Shown one piece after another: positions 1-8,496 of a stretch of DNA of 64,000 nt (within the stretch, counting starts at the first letter, position 1; each line of letters opens with the position of its first letter). Position numbers and translations under genes: made by a program. Source of the DNA: Paraburkholderia haematera (GTDB lineage: Bacteria > Pseudomonadota > Gammaproteobacteria > Burkholderiales > Burkholderiaceae); contig NZ_CAJNBK010000010.1 of assembly GCF_905220975.1 (NCBI RefSeq), positions 1 through 64,000 of the forward strand, written 5' to 3'. A model generated the notes under the pieces. That model worked only from the letters and a program-made list of their open reading frames with translations, did not search any database and was not told the origin of the DNA.

Positions 1-178
1 ACTTGATACTTTCGCTTATGCCAGATCCCGAAGAACCTGGCTCGCGTCGCGCATCAAGCGCCCACACTTATCGGCTGTTAATTTTTAAAGATCGATTACG
101 CATTCACTACCAAAACCGCACCAGACTTCCAGCTACCCGGTACCGCTTCGTTCTGCGTCGCTGCATCAGCAGCAGAGA
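1..178 (-). promoter_or_regulatory. 16S rRNA leader with boxA antiterminator
   Basis: On the minus strand this carries GATCTTTAAAAATTAACAG (75-93), the boxA-type antitermination element of beta-proteobacterial rRNA leaders. It is followed by the AGCCGATAAGTGTGGGCG stretch that precedes 16S rRNA in this group. The 16S gene itself should start just left of base 1. No protein is expected here; the short open frame at 3-191 is incidental. Confidence 0.8.
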
Positions 179-184
179 AACGAG

Positions 185-213
185 ATTATGAAGGCTCTTT
201 TTCGTTTCGTCAA
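185..213 (-). promoter_or_regulatory. rRNA operon promoter
   Basis: Read on the minus strand, a -35 box TTGACG (208-213) is separated by exactly 17 bp from a -10 box CATAAT (185-190). The DNA upstream of the -35 (214-245) is A-rich, like an UP element. With the boxA-containing leader that follows, this is the typical start of a Burkholderia rrn operon. Transcription would begin near 178 and leave the window leftwards. Confidence 0.8.
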
Positions 214-358
214 CAACATTTTTTCGCTTTCGCTTAAAACCTTGTTGACGCTACGGCCGCTGGTTTCTGCCGCGGCCCTCGTTCGCAAACGAGGAGGCGA
301 ACTATAGGCGAACATCGGCCGTGTGACAAGGGTTTGACGGAAATCTTTTCTTGGCGGC

Positions 359-1627
359 TCACTTCCGGGTTGAGTTCACGACAGCAGCCACTGGAACCGC
401 TTCGGCCATTGCGGCATACCCGGCGTCGCTGGGATGGATATGGTCGCCGCTATCGAACGCACGCTGCAGGCGATTCGGTTGCGCCGGGTCGCGTAGTGTT
501 GTGTCGAAATCCACAACGCCGTCGAAAGCGTGGCTGGTTCGAATCCACTGGTTGACCGCAAGCCGGATCGCTTCCCGCGGCGCCGGCAGCGATGCCGGCG
601 TCAACGTTGCGCCGAACACCTTCACGCCGCGGCGCCGTGCATCCGCCACCACCCGCTGGTAACCGGCAATCAGATCGGCTGCCGTCACCGAGGTATGCGG
701 AGAGTCGCAGTCAAGGCCGCTACGAGCCGGCATCTCGGCAAAGTTGATGTCGTTGATCCCGATCAGCAAAATCGCCGTCTTGACGCCCGGGCGTTCCAGC
801 ACGTCCCGGTCGAAACGCCGGACGAGCGCGTCACCGTAGCAAAGCGAGTCACTCAATAAGCGATTGCCGCTGATACCAAGATTGACGATTGCCGTCGAAT
901 GGTCGCCGGTGCTGGCGAACCGACGAGCCAGCGCGTCCGGCCAGCGACGATTCTGATTCAGGCTGGAGCGCATGCCGTCGGTGATCGAGTCGCCGATTGC
1001 GGCGACGGCGGCTGACGAAGGCGCGTCCACCGACAAACCCGACACCCAAACATATTGCGTGAACCGGCCGCGAAAAGACTCAGCGGAAGCGTCGGCGGTG
1101 TGATTACCCGGTGTGGAAACGAAGTTCAACTGGTTTGAGACGCGATGCCATGCCACGATTCGCTGCTCCGGCCCCATAAACGCGCTAATCGCATAGGGCG
1201 CCCCCTCGGCGATGTCGATAGCAATCGGGTCGCTGTCCAACTCCGCGCCCGCCGGCACGCTCACCGAACTCTTGCCGCCAAACGTCACGCGCGCCTCGCC
1301 ATTACCCAGCGCCGCCGCCCCACCGGTCGAGCGCGCGATGCGCAAATCCTCGATGACAAGCGCCGTCTTGCCGTACTCGTTGCTGAGATGGACTCGTGCG
1401 GATTTACCTGACAGCGTGGGATAGACGATCTGACGAACCGTGCGCCCAGCGACTTCCGGGGCGCGGTATAGCGGCGGCAAATCCGACCGTTGCGGGATGG
1501 GTTGCAACGCCGTCGCCCACGCGGTGACCCAATGCGTCGAGGCGTCGGCGGCAAAAACAGTCGAGGAAGCGGTAAATTGGCAGAGCAGCGCCGCGCCACA
1601 TGCGGCAGCCAGGGGGCGAATGGTCAT
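359..1627 (-). CDS. Secreted SGNH/GDSL-family hydrolase
   Basis: A 422-residue protein starting at MTIRPLAAACG, whose first ~28 residues form a signal peptide ending near VFAA, so it is exported. The catalytic domain begins at AAIGDSITDG (block I, GDS serine), with GISGNRL (block II), ILLIGINDI (block III, GxND) and DHIHPSDAGY (block V, DxxH). An N-terminal beta-sandwich of ~200 residues precedes it, as in arylesterase- or carbohydrate-esterase-like SGNH proteins. The frame stays open upstream through an octamer repeat, but the signal peptide fixes the start at 1627. The substrate is unknown. The gene lies between the rRNA promoter and the FAD oxidoreductase, all on the minus strand. Confidence 0.85.
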   Translation of the reverse strand: MTIRPLAAACGAALLCQFTASSTVFAADASTHWVTAWATALQPIPQRSDLPPLYRAPEVAGRTVRQIVYPTLSGKSARVHLSNEYGKTALVIEDLRIARSTGGAAALGNGEARVTFGGKSSVSVPAGAELDSDPIAIDIAEGAPYAISAFMGPEQRIVAWHRVSNQLNFVSTPGNHTADASAESFRGRFTQYVWVSGLSVDAPSSAAVAAIGDSITDGMRSSLNQNRRWPDALARRFASTGDHSTAIVNLGISGNRLLSDSLCYGDALVRRFDRDVLERPGVKTAILLIGINDINFAEMPARSGLDCDSPHTSVTAADLIAGYQRVVADARRRGVKVFGATLTPASLPAPREAIRLAVNQWIRTSHAFDGVVDFDTTLRDPAQPNRLQRAFDSGDHIHPSDAGYAAMAEAVPVAAVVNSTRK

Positions 1628-1690
1628 TCGGGTGGTCAGTTCGATGCGAAACGTGCATTGTGCCCGATCGCCATGGCCATCGCGGCCGAC

Positions 1691-1762
1691 CGATCGGGCG
1701 ATCGGGCGATCGGGCGATCGGGCGATCGGGCGATCGGGCGATCGGGCAACCGGGAGATCGGG
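1691..1762 (+). repeat. Octamer tandem repeat (CGATCGGG)7 plus degenerate copies
   Basis: Seven perfect copies of CGATCGGG occupy 1691-1746, followed by two degenerate copies (CAACCGGG, AGATCGGG) to 1762. The array lies 64 bp upstream of the GDSL hydrolase start, in its probable promoter region. Each unit contains the palindrome CGATCG. The unit is not a multiple of three, and it is outside the reading frame if the signal-peptide start is right. Confidence 0.95.
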
Positions 1763-1862
1763 CAACCGCTACCGTGCAATCACCCGCCCCTCGCATCAAG
1801 GCTGCCGCGCCGAACGCGTCGCGAGGTGGGTCCAGGCGTGCAAGTTGTAGACGGACTACAAA

Positions 1863-3488
1863 TCAGACCGCCGGTGACGCCCCGGTCATCTTCAGCGCAA
1901 GCGCCTCAGCCACTTCGATCCCGTCGATGGCTGCCGAGTAGATTCCGCCTGCATACCCCGCACCCTCGCCGGCCGGATACAAGCCTTCGACATTCATGCT
2001 CTGATAGTCGTCTCGTCGTCGCACGCGAATCGGCGACGACGTTCTCGTCTCGACGCCGGTCAGCACGGCGTCATGCATGGCAAAACCGGCGATCTTCTTG
2101 TCCATCTGCGGCAACGCCTCGCGGATCGCTTCGATCACGTAGTCGGGCAGCGCCGTACTGAGATCGGTCGGATGCACACCCGGTTTGTAGGACGGCACCA
2201 CCGACCCCAACGACGTAGACGGCCGCCCTGCGATAAAGTCGCCGACCAGCTGGCCCGGCGCCATATAGTTGCCGCCGCCCAGTTCGAACGCCCGCTCTTC
2301 CCATTTGCGCTGGAAGGCGATGCCGGCGAGCGGTCCGCCCGGATAGTCGTCCGGCGTGATGCCGACGACAATCCCGGCGTTGGCATTGCGCTCGGCCCGA
2401 GAGTACTGGCTCATGCCGTTGGTCACTACGCGGCCCGGCTCGGAAGTCGCCGCGACCACCGTGCCGCCAGGACACATACAGAAGCTATACACGGCGCGCC
2501 CGTTGCTGCAGTGGTGCACCACCTTATAGTCGGCGGCGCCCAGTTGCTTGTGGCCGGCGAACTTGCCGAACCGGCTGCGATCGATCAACCCTTGCGGATG
2601 TTCGATCCGGAAACCGAGCGAAAACGGCTTCGCTTCGAGATAAACGCCACGGTCGTCCAGCATCTGGAAGGTATCGCGCGCGCTATGGCCAACCGCGAGC
2701 ACCACATGGTCACAGCGCAGATGCTCGCCCGTCGACAGTTTGAGCCCACGCACCTTGCCCTGATCAATCTCGATATCGTCGACCCGTGTCTCGAAACGCA
2801 CCTCGCCACCCAACTCATGAATCGTCGCGCGCATCTTTTCGACCATGCTGACGAGACGGAACGTGCCGATATGGGGCCGGCTCAGATAAAGAATGTCCTC
2901 GGGCGCACCCGCGCGGACAAATTCCTCAAGCACCTTGCGACCGTAGTGCTTCGGATCCTTGATCTGACTGTAAAGCTTGCCGTCCGAGAAGGTACCCGCA
3001 CCGCCTTCGCCAAACTGCACGTTCGATTCTGGATTGAGCACCGACTTGCGCCACAAGCCGAACGTGTCCTTGGTGCGCTCGCGCACGGCCTTGCCGCGCT
3101 CGAGAATGATCGGACGAAAGCCCATTTGGGCCAGGATCAGCCCCGCAAACAGGCCGCACGGCCCCATGCCGATCACGACCGGGCGCGGAGACGTCATCTG
3201 CGCCGGGGCTTTGGTGACAAAACGGTACGTCATGTCGGGCGTCACGCCGCAGTGCGGCACGTCGGTGAGCCGCTTGAGCACGGCCGCTTCGTCCTTCACC
3301 TCGACGTCGACGATGTAAGTGAGCTTGATGTCGGCGCGCTTGCGCGCGTCGTGCGCGCGGCGGAACACGGTGTATCGGATGAGCCCGTCGTCGCCCACGC
3401 CGAGTTCAGCGAGGCGCGCGCGGACGGCGGCTTCGAGAACGCTCTCGGGATGATCGAGCGGGAGTTTGATTTCGCTTAGACGTAACAT
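1863..3488 (-). CDS. FAD-dependent oxidoreductase (COG2509-like)
   Basis: A 541-residue protein beginning MLRLSEIKLPLDHPE. The first ~90 residues are the small N-terminal domain of this family. The FAD-binding segment follows (PVVIGMGPCGLFAGLILAQM, then a GGAGTFSDGKLYS motif), and the C-terminus closes the fold with GLYPAGEGAGYAGGIYSAA. It matches the uncharacterised NAD(FAD)-utilising dehydrogenases of full length. The substrate is unknown. An in-frame extension to 3716 exists but lacks conserved features, so the start at 3488 is preferred. The paa cluster is divergent, with 216 bp between the starts. Confidence 0.85.
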   Translation of the reverse strand: MLRLSEIKLPLDHPESVLEAAVRARLAELGVGDDGLIRYTVFRRAHDARKRADIKLTYIVDVEVKDEAAVLKRLTDVPHCGVTPDMTYRFVTKAPAQMTSPRPVVIGMGPCGLFAGLILAQMGFRPIILERGKAVRERTKDTFGLWRKSVLNPESNVQFGEGGAGTFSDGKLYSQIKDPKHYGRKVLEEFVRAGAPEDILYLSRPHIGTFRLVSMVEKMRATIHELGGEVRFETRVDDIEIDQGKVRGLKLSTGEHLRCDHVVLAVGHSARDTFQMLDDRGVYLEAKPFSLGFRIEHPQGLIDRSRFGKFAGHKQLGAADYKVVHHCSNGRAVYSFCMCPGGTVVAATSEPGRVVTNGMSQYSRAERNANAGIVVGITPDDYPGGPLAGIAFQRKWEERAFELGGGNYMAPGQLVGDFIAGRPSTSLGSVVPSYKPGVHPTDLSTALPDYVIEAIREALPQMDKKIAGFAMHDAVLTGVETRTSSPIRVRRRDDYQSMNVEGLYPAGEGAGYAGGIYSAAIDGIEVAEALALKMTGASPAV

Positions 3489-3640
3489 GAGTACCGGGGG
3501 ATGCAGGAAGGCCGCAAATCGCAGCCAATTCGCAATTTTATAGGTTAAGTGTCGGCGCGGGGCGGCAGCGCAATTGAAACGCCTTCGGCGGCGCTCCTTC
3601 CTTCCCCTATCGACAATCTCGATCTGTCTCAAAAAATTTA

Positions 3641-3668
3641 TTAACCGACCGGTCGGTTGGCTTATACT
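3641..3668 (+). promoter_or_regulatory. paaA promoter with embedded TetR-type operator
   Basis: A perfect 16-bp palindrome, AACCGACCGGTCGGTT (3643-3658), lies between a plausible -35 (TTAACC, 3641-3646) and a good -10 (TATACT, 3663-3668) with 16-bp spacing. A repressor bound there would block RNA polymerase. A TetR gene ends the cluster (8497-9105). PaaR-type TetR repressors of phenylacetate genes are known in Burkholderia; that this one binds here is inferred. Confidence 0.75.
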
Positions 3669-3704
3669 GCGCAGACACAGACAACTTCCGCAGAGAGCGT
3701 CCTC

Positions 3705-4703
3705 ATGTACACGCAATCCCTGGATATCCCCGGCAATGTCGCCCCGCTCGACGCGGCAGCGAATTCACCCGAGCAGGCGCAATTCGACGCGGTCATGGCC
3801 GCCGACGGCAAGATCGAGCCCCAGGACTGGATGCCTGACGCGTACCGCAAGACGTTGGTGCGGCAAATCTCGCAGCACGCGCATTCTGAAATCGTCGGCA
3901 TGCTGCCGGAAGGCAACTGGATCTCGCGCGCACCCAGCCTGAAGCGCAAGGCGATCCTGCTCGCCAAAGTGCAGGACGAAGCCGGCCACGGCCTCTATCT
4001 ATATAGCTCGGCCGAAACGCTCGGCGTGTCGCGCGACCAGTTGATCGCCGCGCTGCACTCGGGCAAAGCCAAGTATTCGAGCATCTTCAATTACCCGACG
4101 CCCACGTGGGCGGACGTCGGCGTGATCGGCTGGCTGGTGGACGGCGCGGCGATCATGAACCAGATTCCGCTGTGCCGTTGCACTTACGGCCCGTATGCAC
4201 GCGCAATGATCCGTATCTGCAAGGAAGAGTCGTTCCATCAGCGCCAAGGCTTCGATGCGCTCATGTCGATGATGAGCGGCACCGAAGCGCAACGCGAACT
4301 GGTCCAGCAAGCCGTGAATCGCTGGTGGTGGCCGGTGCTGATGATGTTCGGCCCGAGCGACAAAGACTCGATCCACAGCAACCAGTCGTCGAAATGGGGC
4401 ATCAAGCGCATCTCGAACGACGACTTGCGCCAGAAATTCGTCGACGCCACCGTGGACCAGGCCAAGGTGCTCGGCGTCACGCTGCCGGACCCGGACCTGA
4501 AGTGGAACGAAGCCCGTGGCCACCACGACTACGGCGACATCGACTGGGAAGAATTCTGGCGCGTCGTGAATGGCGACGGCCCATGCAACCGCGAGCGTCT
4601 CGCGACCCGCGTGAAAGCGCACGACGACGGTGCCTGGGTACGTGAAGCCGCCCTCGCCCACGCCGAAAAGCAACGCCAGCGCGCACAACAGCACGCCGCC
4701 TAA
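3705..4703 (+). CDS. paaA: 1,2-phenylacetyl-CoA epoxidase subunit A
   Basis: A 332-residue catalytic subunit of the di-iron monooxygenase that epoxidises phenylacetyl-CoA in the aerobic phenylacetate pathway. The iron-ligand motifs are visible: DEAGH at 91-95 and EESFH at 174-178 inside a ferritin-like helical bundle. The start at MYTQSLDIPG is chosen because the upstream in-frame ATG (3657) overlaps the promoter palindrome. It is first of five genes (paaABCDE) with short gaps. The length is normal for PaaA. The CoA-ligase, isomerase and ring-hydrolase genes of the pathway are not in the window. Confidence 0.97.
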   Translation: MYTQSLDIPGNVAPLDAAANSPEQAQFDAVMAADGKIEPQDWMPDAYRKTLVRQISQHAHSEIVGMLPEGNWISRAPSLKRKAILLAKVQDEAGHGLYLYSSAETLGVSRDQLIAALHSGKAKYSSIFNYPTPTWADVGVIGWLVDGAAIMNQIPLCRCTYGPYARAMIRICKEESFHQRQGFDALMSMMSGTEAQRELVQQAVNRWWWPVLMMFGPSDKDSIHSNQSSKWGIKRISNDDLRQKFVDATVDQAKVLGVTLPDPDLKWNEARGHHDYGDIDWEEFWRVVNGDGPCNRERLATRVKAHDDGAWVREAALAHAEKQRQRAQQHAA

Positions 4704-4742
4704 CTCACGCGGCAACCCGGACAAAGTATCAGGAGATCAGCG

Positions 4743-5027
4743 ATGAACAAGGAATGGCCGATTTGGGAAGTCTTCGTGCGCAGCAAGCAGGGACTCGACC
4801 ATAAACACTGCGGCAGCCTGCATGCCGCCGACGCGCCGATGGCGCTGCGCATGGCGCGCGACGTCTACACGCGCCGCCAGGAAGGCGTGAGCATCTGGGT
4901 GGTGCCGTCGTCGGCGATCACGGCCTCCGCGCCGGAAGACAAGGCGGAGTTGTTCGACCCGGCTGGCGACAAGATTTACCGCCATCCGACGTTCTACACG
5001 CTCCCCGACGAAGTCAACCATATGTAA
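4743..5027 (+). CDS. paaB: 1,2-phenylacetyl-CoA epoxidase subunit B
   Basis: A 94-residue PaaB, the small structural subunit that bridges PaaA-PaaC heterodimers in the epoxidase complex. The N-terminus (MNKEWPIWEVFVRSKQGLDH) is highly characteristic. A clear ribosome-binding site, AGGAG at 4731-4735, stands 7 bp before the ATG. It is 39 bp after paaA and 8 bp before paaC, as expected for one transcript. Confidence 0.97.
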   Translation: MNKEWPIWEVFVRSKQGLDHKHCGSLHAADAPMALRMARDVYTRRQEGVSIWVVPSSAITASAPEDKAELFDPAGDKIYRHPTFYTLPDEVNHM

Positions 5028-5035
5028 GCGCGGAC

Positions 5036-5839
5036 ATGAACATTACGCCTCAACATCTGCAGTATGTGCTGCGCCTCGCGGACACCGCGCTGATCCTCGG
5101 ACAGCGCAATACCGAGTGGTGCGGTCACGGCCCGATCCTCGAAGAGGACATCGCGCTGTCGAACATGAGTCTCGATCTGATCGGCCAGGCCCGCCTGCTG
5201 TACACGCACGCCGCCTCGCTGGAACAGCAGCTCACCGGCAAAAGCCGCACGGAAGACGACTACGCCTACTTCCGCGCCGAACGCGAATTCGCCAACTACA
5301 CGCTGGCCGAGTTGCCGCATTACGGCCCGCTCGCCGGTACCGCGCAAGTCGAGAAGGACTACGCGGTCACGATCGTGCGTAATTTCCTGTACTCGGCGCT
5401 GATGGCGCATCTGTGGTCCGCGCTCACTACGTCGAAAGACGAACAGCTTGCTGCGATCGCCTCGAAGTCGATCAAGGAAACCAGCTATCACGTGCACCAC
5501 GCGAGCGAATGGCTGATCCGCTTCGGCGACGGCACCGACGAGTCGCATCGCCGCGCGCAAGCCGCACTCGACTATCTGCTGCCGTACACGCGCGAGTTTT
5601 TCAGTGCCGACGCAGTGGAAGAGACCATCGCCGCCGCCGGCATCGGGCCGCTAACGTCGGAGCTCGAAGCCGCATGGCTTGAAGACGTGCAGGCCACACT
5701 CGAGCAAGCCACGCTCAAGCTGCCCGAAGCGGTCAAGCACATCACGACTGGCAAACATGGTGAGCACTCGGAGCACATGGGCTTCGTACTGGCCGAAATG
5801 CAAAGCCTCGCGCGCCAGCATCCCGGCGCCACCTGGTAA
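5036..5839 (+). CDS. paaC: 1,2-phenylacetyl-CoA epoxidase subunit C
   Basis: A 267-residue PaaC, the structural partner of PaaA with the same ferritin-like fold but without a working di-iron site. Recognisable stretches are LILGQRNTEWCGHGPILEED near the N-terminus and KETSYHVHHASEWLIRFGDG in the middle. It starts 8 bp after the paaB stop, probably translated by coupling because no strong ribosome-binding site is seen. Confidence 0.96.
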   Translation: MNITPQHLQYVLRLADTALILGQRNTEWCGHGPILEEDIALSNMSLDLIGQARLLYTHAASLEQQLTGKSRTEDDYAYFRAEREFANYTLAELPHYGPLAGTAQVEKDYAVTIVRNFLYSALMAHLWSALTTSKDEQLAAIASKSIKETSYHVHHASEWLIRFGDGTDESHRRAQAALDYLLPYTREFFSADAVEETIAAAGIGPLTSELEAAWLEDVQATLEQATLKLPEAVKHITTGKHGEHSEHMGFVLAEMQSLARQHPGATW

Positions 5840-5882
5840 GCACTCAACCACACGCAAAACCGGAACCCGACGGAACTTCACG

Positions 5883-6425
5883 ATGACGACCTCGACTGCC
5901 CTGCCCACTGCCGACGCCACGCTCGAACGCGCATGGGCCGTACTCGAAACGGTGCCTGATCCGGAGATCCCGGTGGTGTCGATTCGGGAACTCGGCATTC
6001 TGCGCGACGTGCGGCGCGCCGCCGACGGCGCGCTCGAAGTCGTGATTACGCCGACCTATTCCGGTTGTCCGGCGATGTCGCAGATCGCCGAAGACGTCGC
6101 CCATGCGCTCGATGTGGCTGAGCTGAAACCGTATCGGATCGCCACGGTTCTCGCGCCGGCCTGGACCACCGACTGGATGACCGCCGACGCGCGCGAGAAG
6201 CTGCGCGCCTACGGAATCGCGCCGCCCACGGGCAATTGCGGCTCCGCCGTGCCGTCGCGGGAAAAAGTACTCCGTTTCATGCCGCGTGCGCTGCCTGCGC
6301 CGTCGTGTCCCCGTTGCGGCTCGGCGCATACCGAGCGTCTTGCGCAATTCGGCTCGACGGCCTGCAAGGCGCTGTACCGCTGCCTCGACTGCCGCGAACC
6401 CTTCGACTACTTCAAACCGTACTGA
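5883..6425 (+). CDS. paaD: Phenylacetyl-CoA epoxidase assembly protein PaaD
   Basis: A 180-residue protein with an N-terminal DUF59/MIP18 domain (VPDPEIPVVSIRELGIL) and a C-terminal zinc-ribbon-like region with two CxxC pairs (CPRCGS and CLDC). PaaD-type proteins are thought to help mature iron centres of the epoxidase rather than catalyse. The start at 5883 gives the DUF59 domain at its usual position; a longer frame beginning inside paaC is unlikely. The stop lies 1 bp before the paaE start. Confidence 0.95.
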   Translation: MTTSTALPTADATLERAWAVLETVPDPEIPVVSIRELGILRDVRRAADGALEVVITPTYSGCPAMSQIAEDVAHALDVAELKPYRIATVLAPAWTTDWMTADAREKLRAYGIAPPTGNCGSAVPSREKVLRFMPRALPAPSCPRCGSAHTERLAQFGSTACKALYRCLDCREPFDYFKPY

Positions 6426-6426
6426 T

Positions 6427-7515
6427 ATGGCCACCCCGCAATTTCATCCGCTGCGTATCCGCGAAGTGCGGCCCGAAACCGCCGATGCGGTCTCGGTCGC
6501 CTTCGAAGTCCCTGCCGAACTGCGCGATCACTATCGCTTCACCCAGGGCCAGTTCGTCACGCTGAAAACGCACATCGACGGTGAGGAAACGCGCCGTTCA
6601 TATTCGATCTGCGTCGGCGTCACTGATTACGATCGCGACGGCGAACTGCGCATCGGCATCAAGCGCGTGCGCGGCGGGCGCTTCTCGAACTTCGCGTTCG
6701 ACACGCTGCAGCCCGGCCACACCATCGACGTGATGACGCCGGACGGGCGCTTCTTCACCCATCTGAACGCCGATCAGGGTCAGCAGTACATCGCGTTTTC
6801 CGGTGGGTCGGGCATCACGCCGGTGCTCGCCATCATCAAGACCACGCTCGAAGTCGAGCCGCGCAGCACCTTCACGCTGGTGTACGGCAACCGCAGCGTC
6901 GACCAGATCATGTTCGCGGAAGAACTCGAAGATCTGAAGAACCGCTTCATGAACCGCTTCGTGCTCTATCACGTGCTGTCGGACGACCTGCAGGACGTCG
7001 AGCTGTTCAACGGTGTACTCGACCAGCAGAAGTGCGCGGCTTTCATCGAAAACCTGCTGCCGGCCGACGCCATCGACGAAGCCTTCATCTGCGGCCCGGC
7101 CCCGATGATGGATGCCGCCGAGGCCGCGTTGAAAGCCGCGGGCGTGCCTTCGGCAAAAGTGCATGTGGAGCGCTTCGGCTCGCCGCTGCCGCAGGCGGGC
7201 GTGCCGCCGGTCGAAATCACCGACGACACCCCGGCCGCCGACCTTGAAATCGTCCTCGACGGGAAACGGCGCAAGCTGCGCCTGCCGTATCAGGGCGTGA
7301 GCGTGCTCGATGTCGGCTTGCGTGCCGGCCTCGCGCTGCCGTATGCGTGCAAGGGCGGCGTCTGCTGCACCTGCCGCGCGAAGGTGCTCGAAGGTGAGGT
7401 GAAGATGGAAAAGAACTACACCCTGGAAGAACACGAAATCCGCGACGGTTTCGTGCTGACCTGCCAATGCCATCCGATCAGCGATCGCGTGGTGGTGAGT
7501 TACGACGAGCGTTGA
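6427..7515 (+). CDS. paaE: 1,2-phenylacetyl-CoA epoxidase reductase subunit
   Basis: A 362-residue reductase that passes electrons from NADPH to PaaA. An FAD-binding domain (RRSYSICVG), an NAD(P)-binding domain (FSGGSGITPVLAIIK, then FICGPAPMMDA) and a plant-type [2Fe-2S] domain with cysteines 308, 313, 316 and 346 follow in order. This is the standard PaaE architecture. It is the last gene of the paaABCDE set; 154 bp separate it from the DUF1835 gene. Confidence 0.97.
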   Translation: MATPQFHPLRIREVRPETADAVSVAFEVPAELRDHYRFTQGQFVTLKTHIDGEETRRSYSICVGVTDYDRDGELRIGIKRVRGGRFSNFAFDTLQPGHTIDVMTPDGRFFTHLNADQGQQYIAFSGGSGITPVLAIIKTTLEVEPRSTFTLVYGNRSVDQIMFAEELEDLKNRFMNRFVLYHVLSDDLQDVELFNGVLDQQKCAAFIENLLPADAIDEAFICGPAPMMDAAEAALKAAGVPSAKVHVERFGSPLPQAGVPPVEITDDTPAADLEIVLDGKRRKLRLPYQGVSVLDVGLRAGLALPYACKGGVCCTCRAKVLEGEVKMEKNYTLEEHEIRDGFVLTCQCHPISDRVVVSYDER

Positions 7516-7669
7516 ACCGAACGTGGCGGGTGGCCATGCGGCACCCGCAATGCTTTCAGCAGGTCCGCGATCCGCTTACACTAGGGGCCCCTCGCGATCG
7601 GGCAGCTGTCCCGGTCGATGAGCGGTCCCTTTTGTCATTTGCGTTTTTTGCCAGCCCAAGCCACTGCCG

Positions 7670-8482
7670 ATGAGCACCATCCACCTCACCAACGGCGATG
7701 TCGCCGCCGAGTCACTGCGCGCGGCGCTAGCCGAGGCGGGCCGCGACGACCGCGTGCACGCACTGCGGGACGATCTGGCGGTCGGTCCATTGCGCGGTAT
7801 CGATGACGGACCTGACGTGCGGGCAGAATTCTGGGACCGAGTCAGCACGGACACCCGGCGCGATTTCCTGCGGGAATTCCGCGAGCAGGCGGCCGCGCTG
7901 GAGAACATCGCCCGCGGTGACGCGAACCTGGTCATCTGGCACGGCGAAAGCGCAGCCGATCAGCTTACGCTGCGCCGGGTTTGCTACCACCTGCGCAACA
8001 ATCCGCAGCGGCTGAATGAAGTGCGTCTGTCGATTCGCGACCTCACCGATCCGGGCGCATGGGCACACAGCCGCAAAGATCGCGCGACATCCGTAGGCAT
8101 GTTCGCGCCGGCTGTACTGCAGGGGCGCCTGCCGGACGCAGCGCCGATTTCGGTTCTGCGCATCAGCCGGCTCGCACTCGAATGGCAGGAAGCCAAGCAT
8201 ACGAACGGCGAGACACGGCGCTGGCGCGACAACACATTCACGAGCGGCAGCTTCGCCGATCTGGACGCGCTGATTCTCGAGCAGGCCACCGGCGACTGGC
8301 AACCCGCCTCGCGCGTGGCCGCCGAACTGATGGCCGCCGAACTCGGGTATCTGGTGAGCGACAGCATCGTGCTGTGGCGCTTCCGCGAACTGGCCGCGAC
8401 ACGCCGCATCAAGCTGCGTGGCGACGCGAACGCATGGCGCACCCTGGAACTGTGCGCGGCGCTCGCCCCCTGTCCACACTAA
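7670..8482 (+). CDS. DUF1835 domain-containing protein
   Basis: A 270-residue protein whose N-terminus, MSTIHLTNGDVAAESLRAAL, with DDLAVGPLRGIDD, is the hallmark of DUF1835, a family of unknown biochemical role. The C-terminal half, rich in charged helices, may be the associated DUF3658-type region. It sits between paaE and paaR on the same strand, 14 bp before paaR. Whether it serves phenylacetate metabolism or is only a passenger cannot be told. Confidence 0.8.
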   Translation: MSTIHLTNGDVAAESLRAALAEAGRDDRVHALRDDLAVGPLRGIDDGPDVRAEFWDRVSTDTRRDFLREFREQAAALENIARGDANLVIWHGESAADQLTLRRVCYHLRNNPQRLNEVRLSIRDLTDPGAWAHSRKDRATSVGMFAPAVLQGRLPDAAPISVLRISRLALEWQEAKHTNGETRRWRDNTFTSGSFADLDALILEQATGDWQPASRVAAELMAAELGYLVSDSIVLWRFRELAATRRIKLRGDANAWRTLELCAALAPCPH

Positions 8483-8496
8483 TAAAACCGACGACT

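Noticed and set aside
3..191. 62-residue plus-strand open frame at the window start
   Set aside because: It is antisense to the rRNA leader and promoter.
2073..3479. 468-residue plus-strand open frame
   Set aside because: It lies entirely opposite the FAD-dependent oxidoreductase and has no recognisable motif; antisense frames of this type are frequent in GC-rich DNA.
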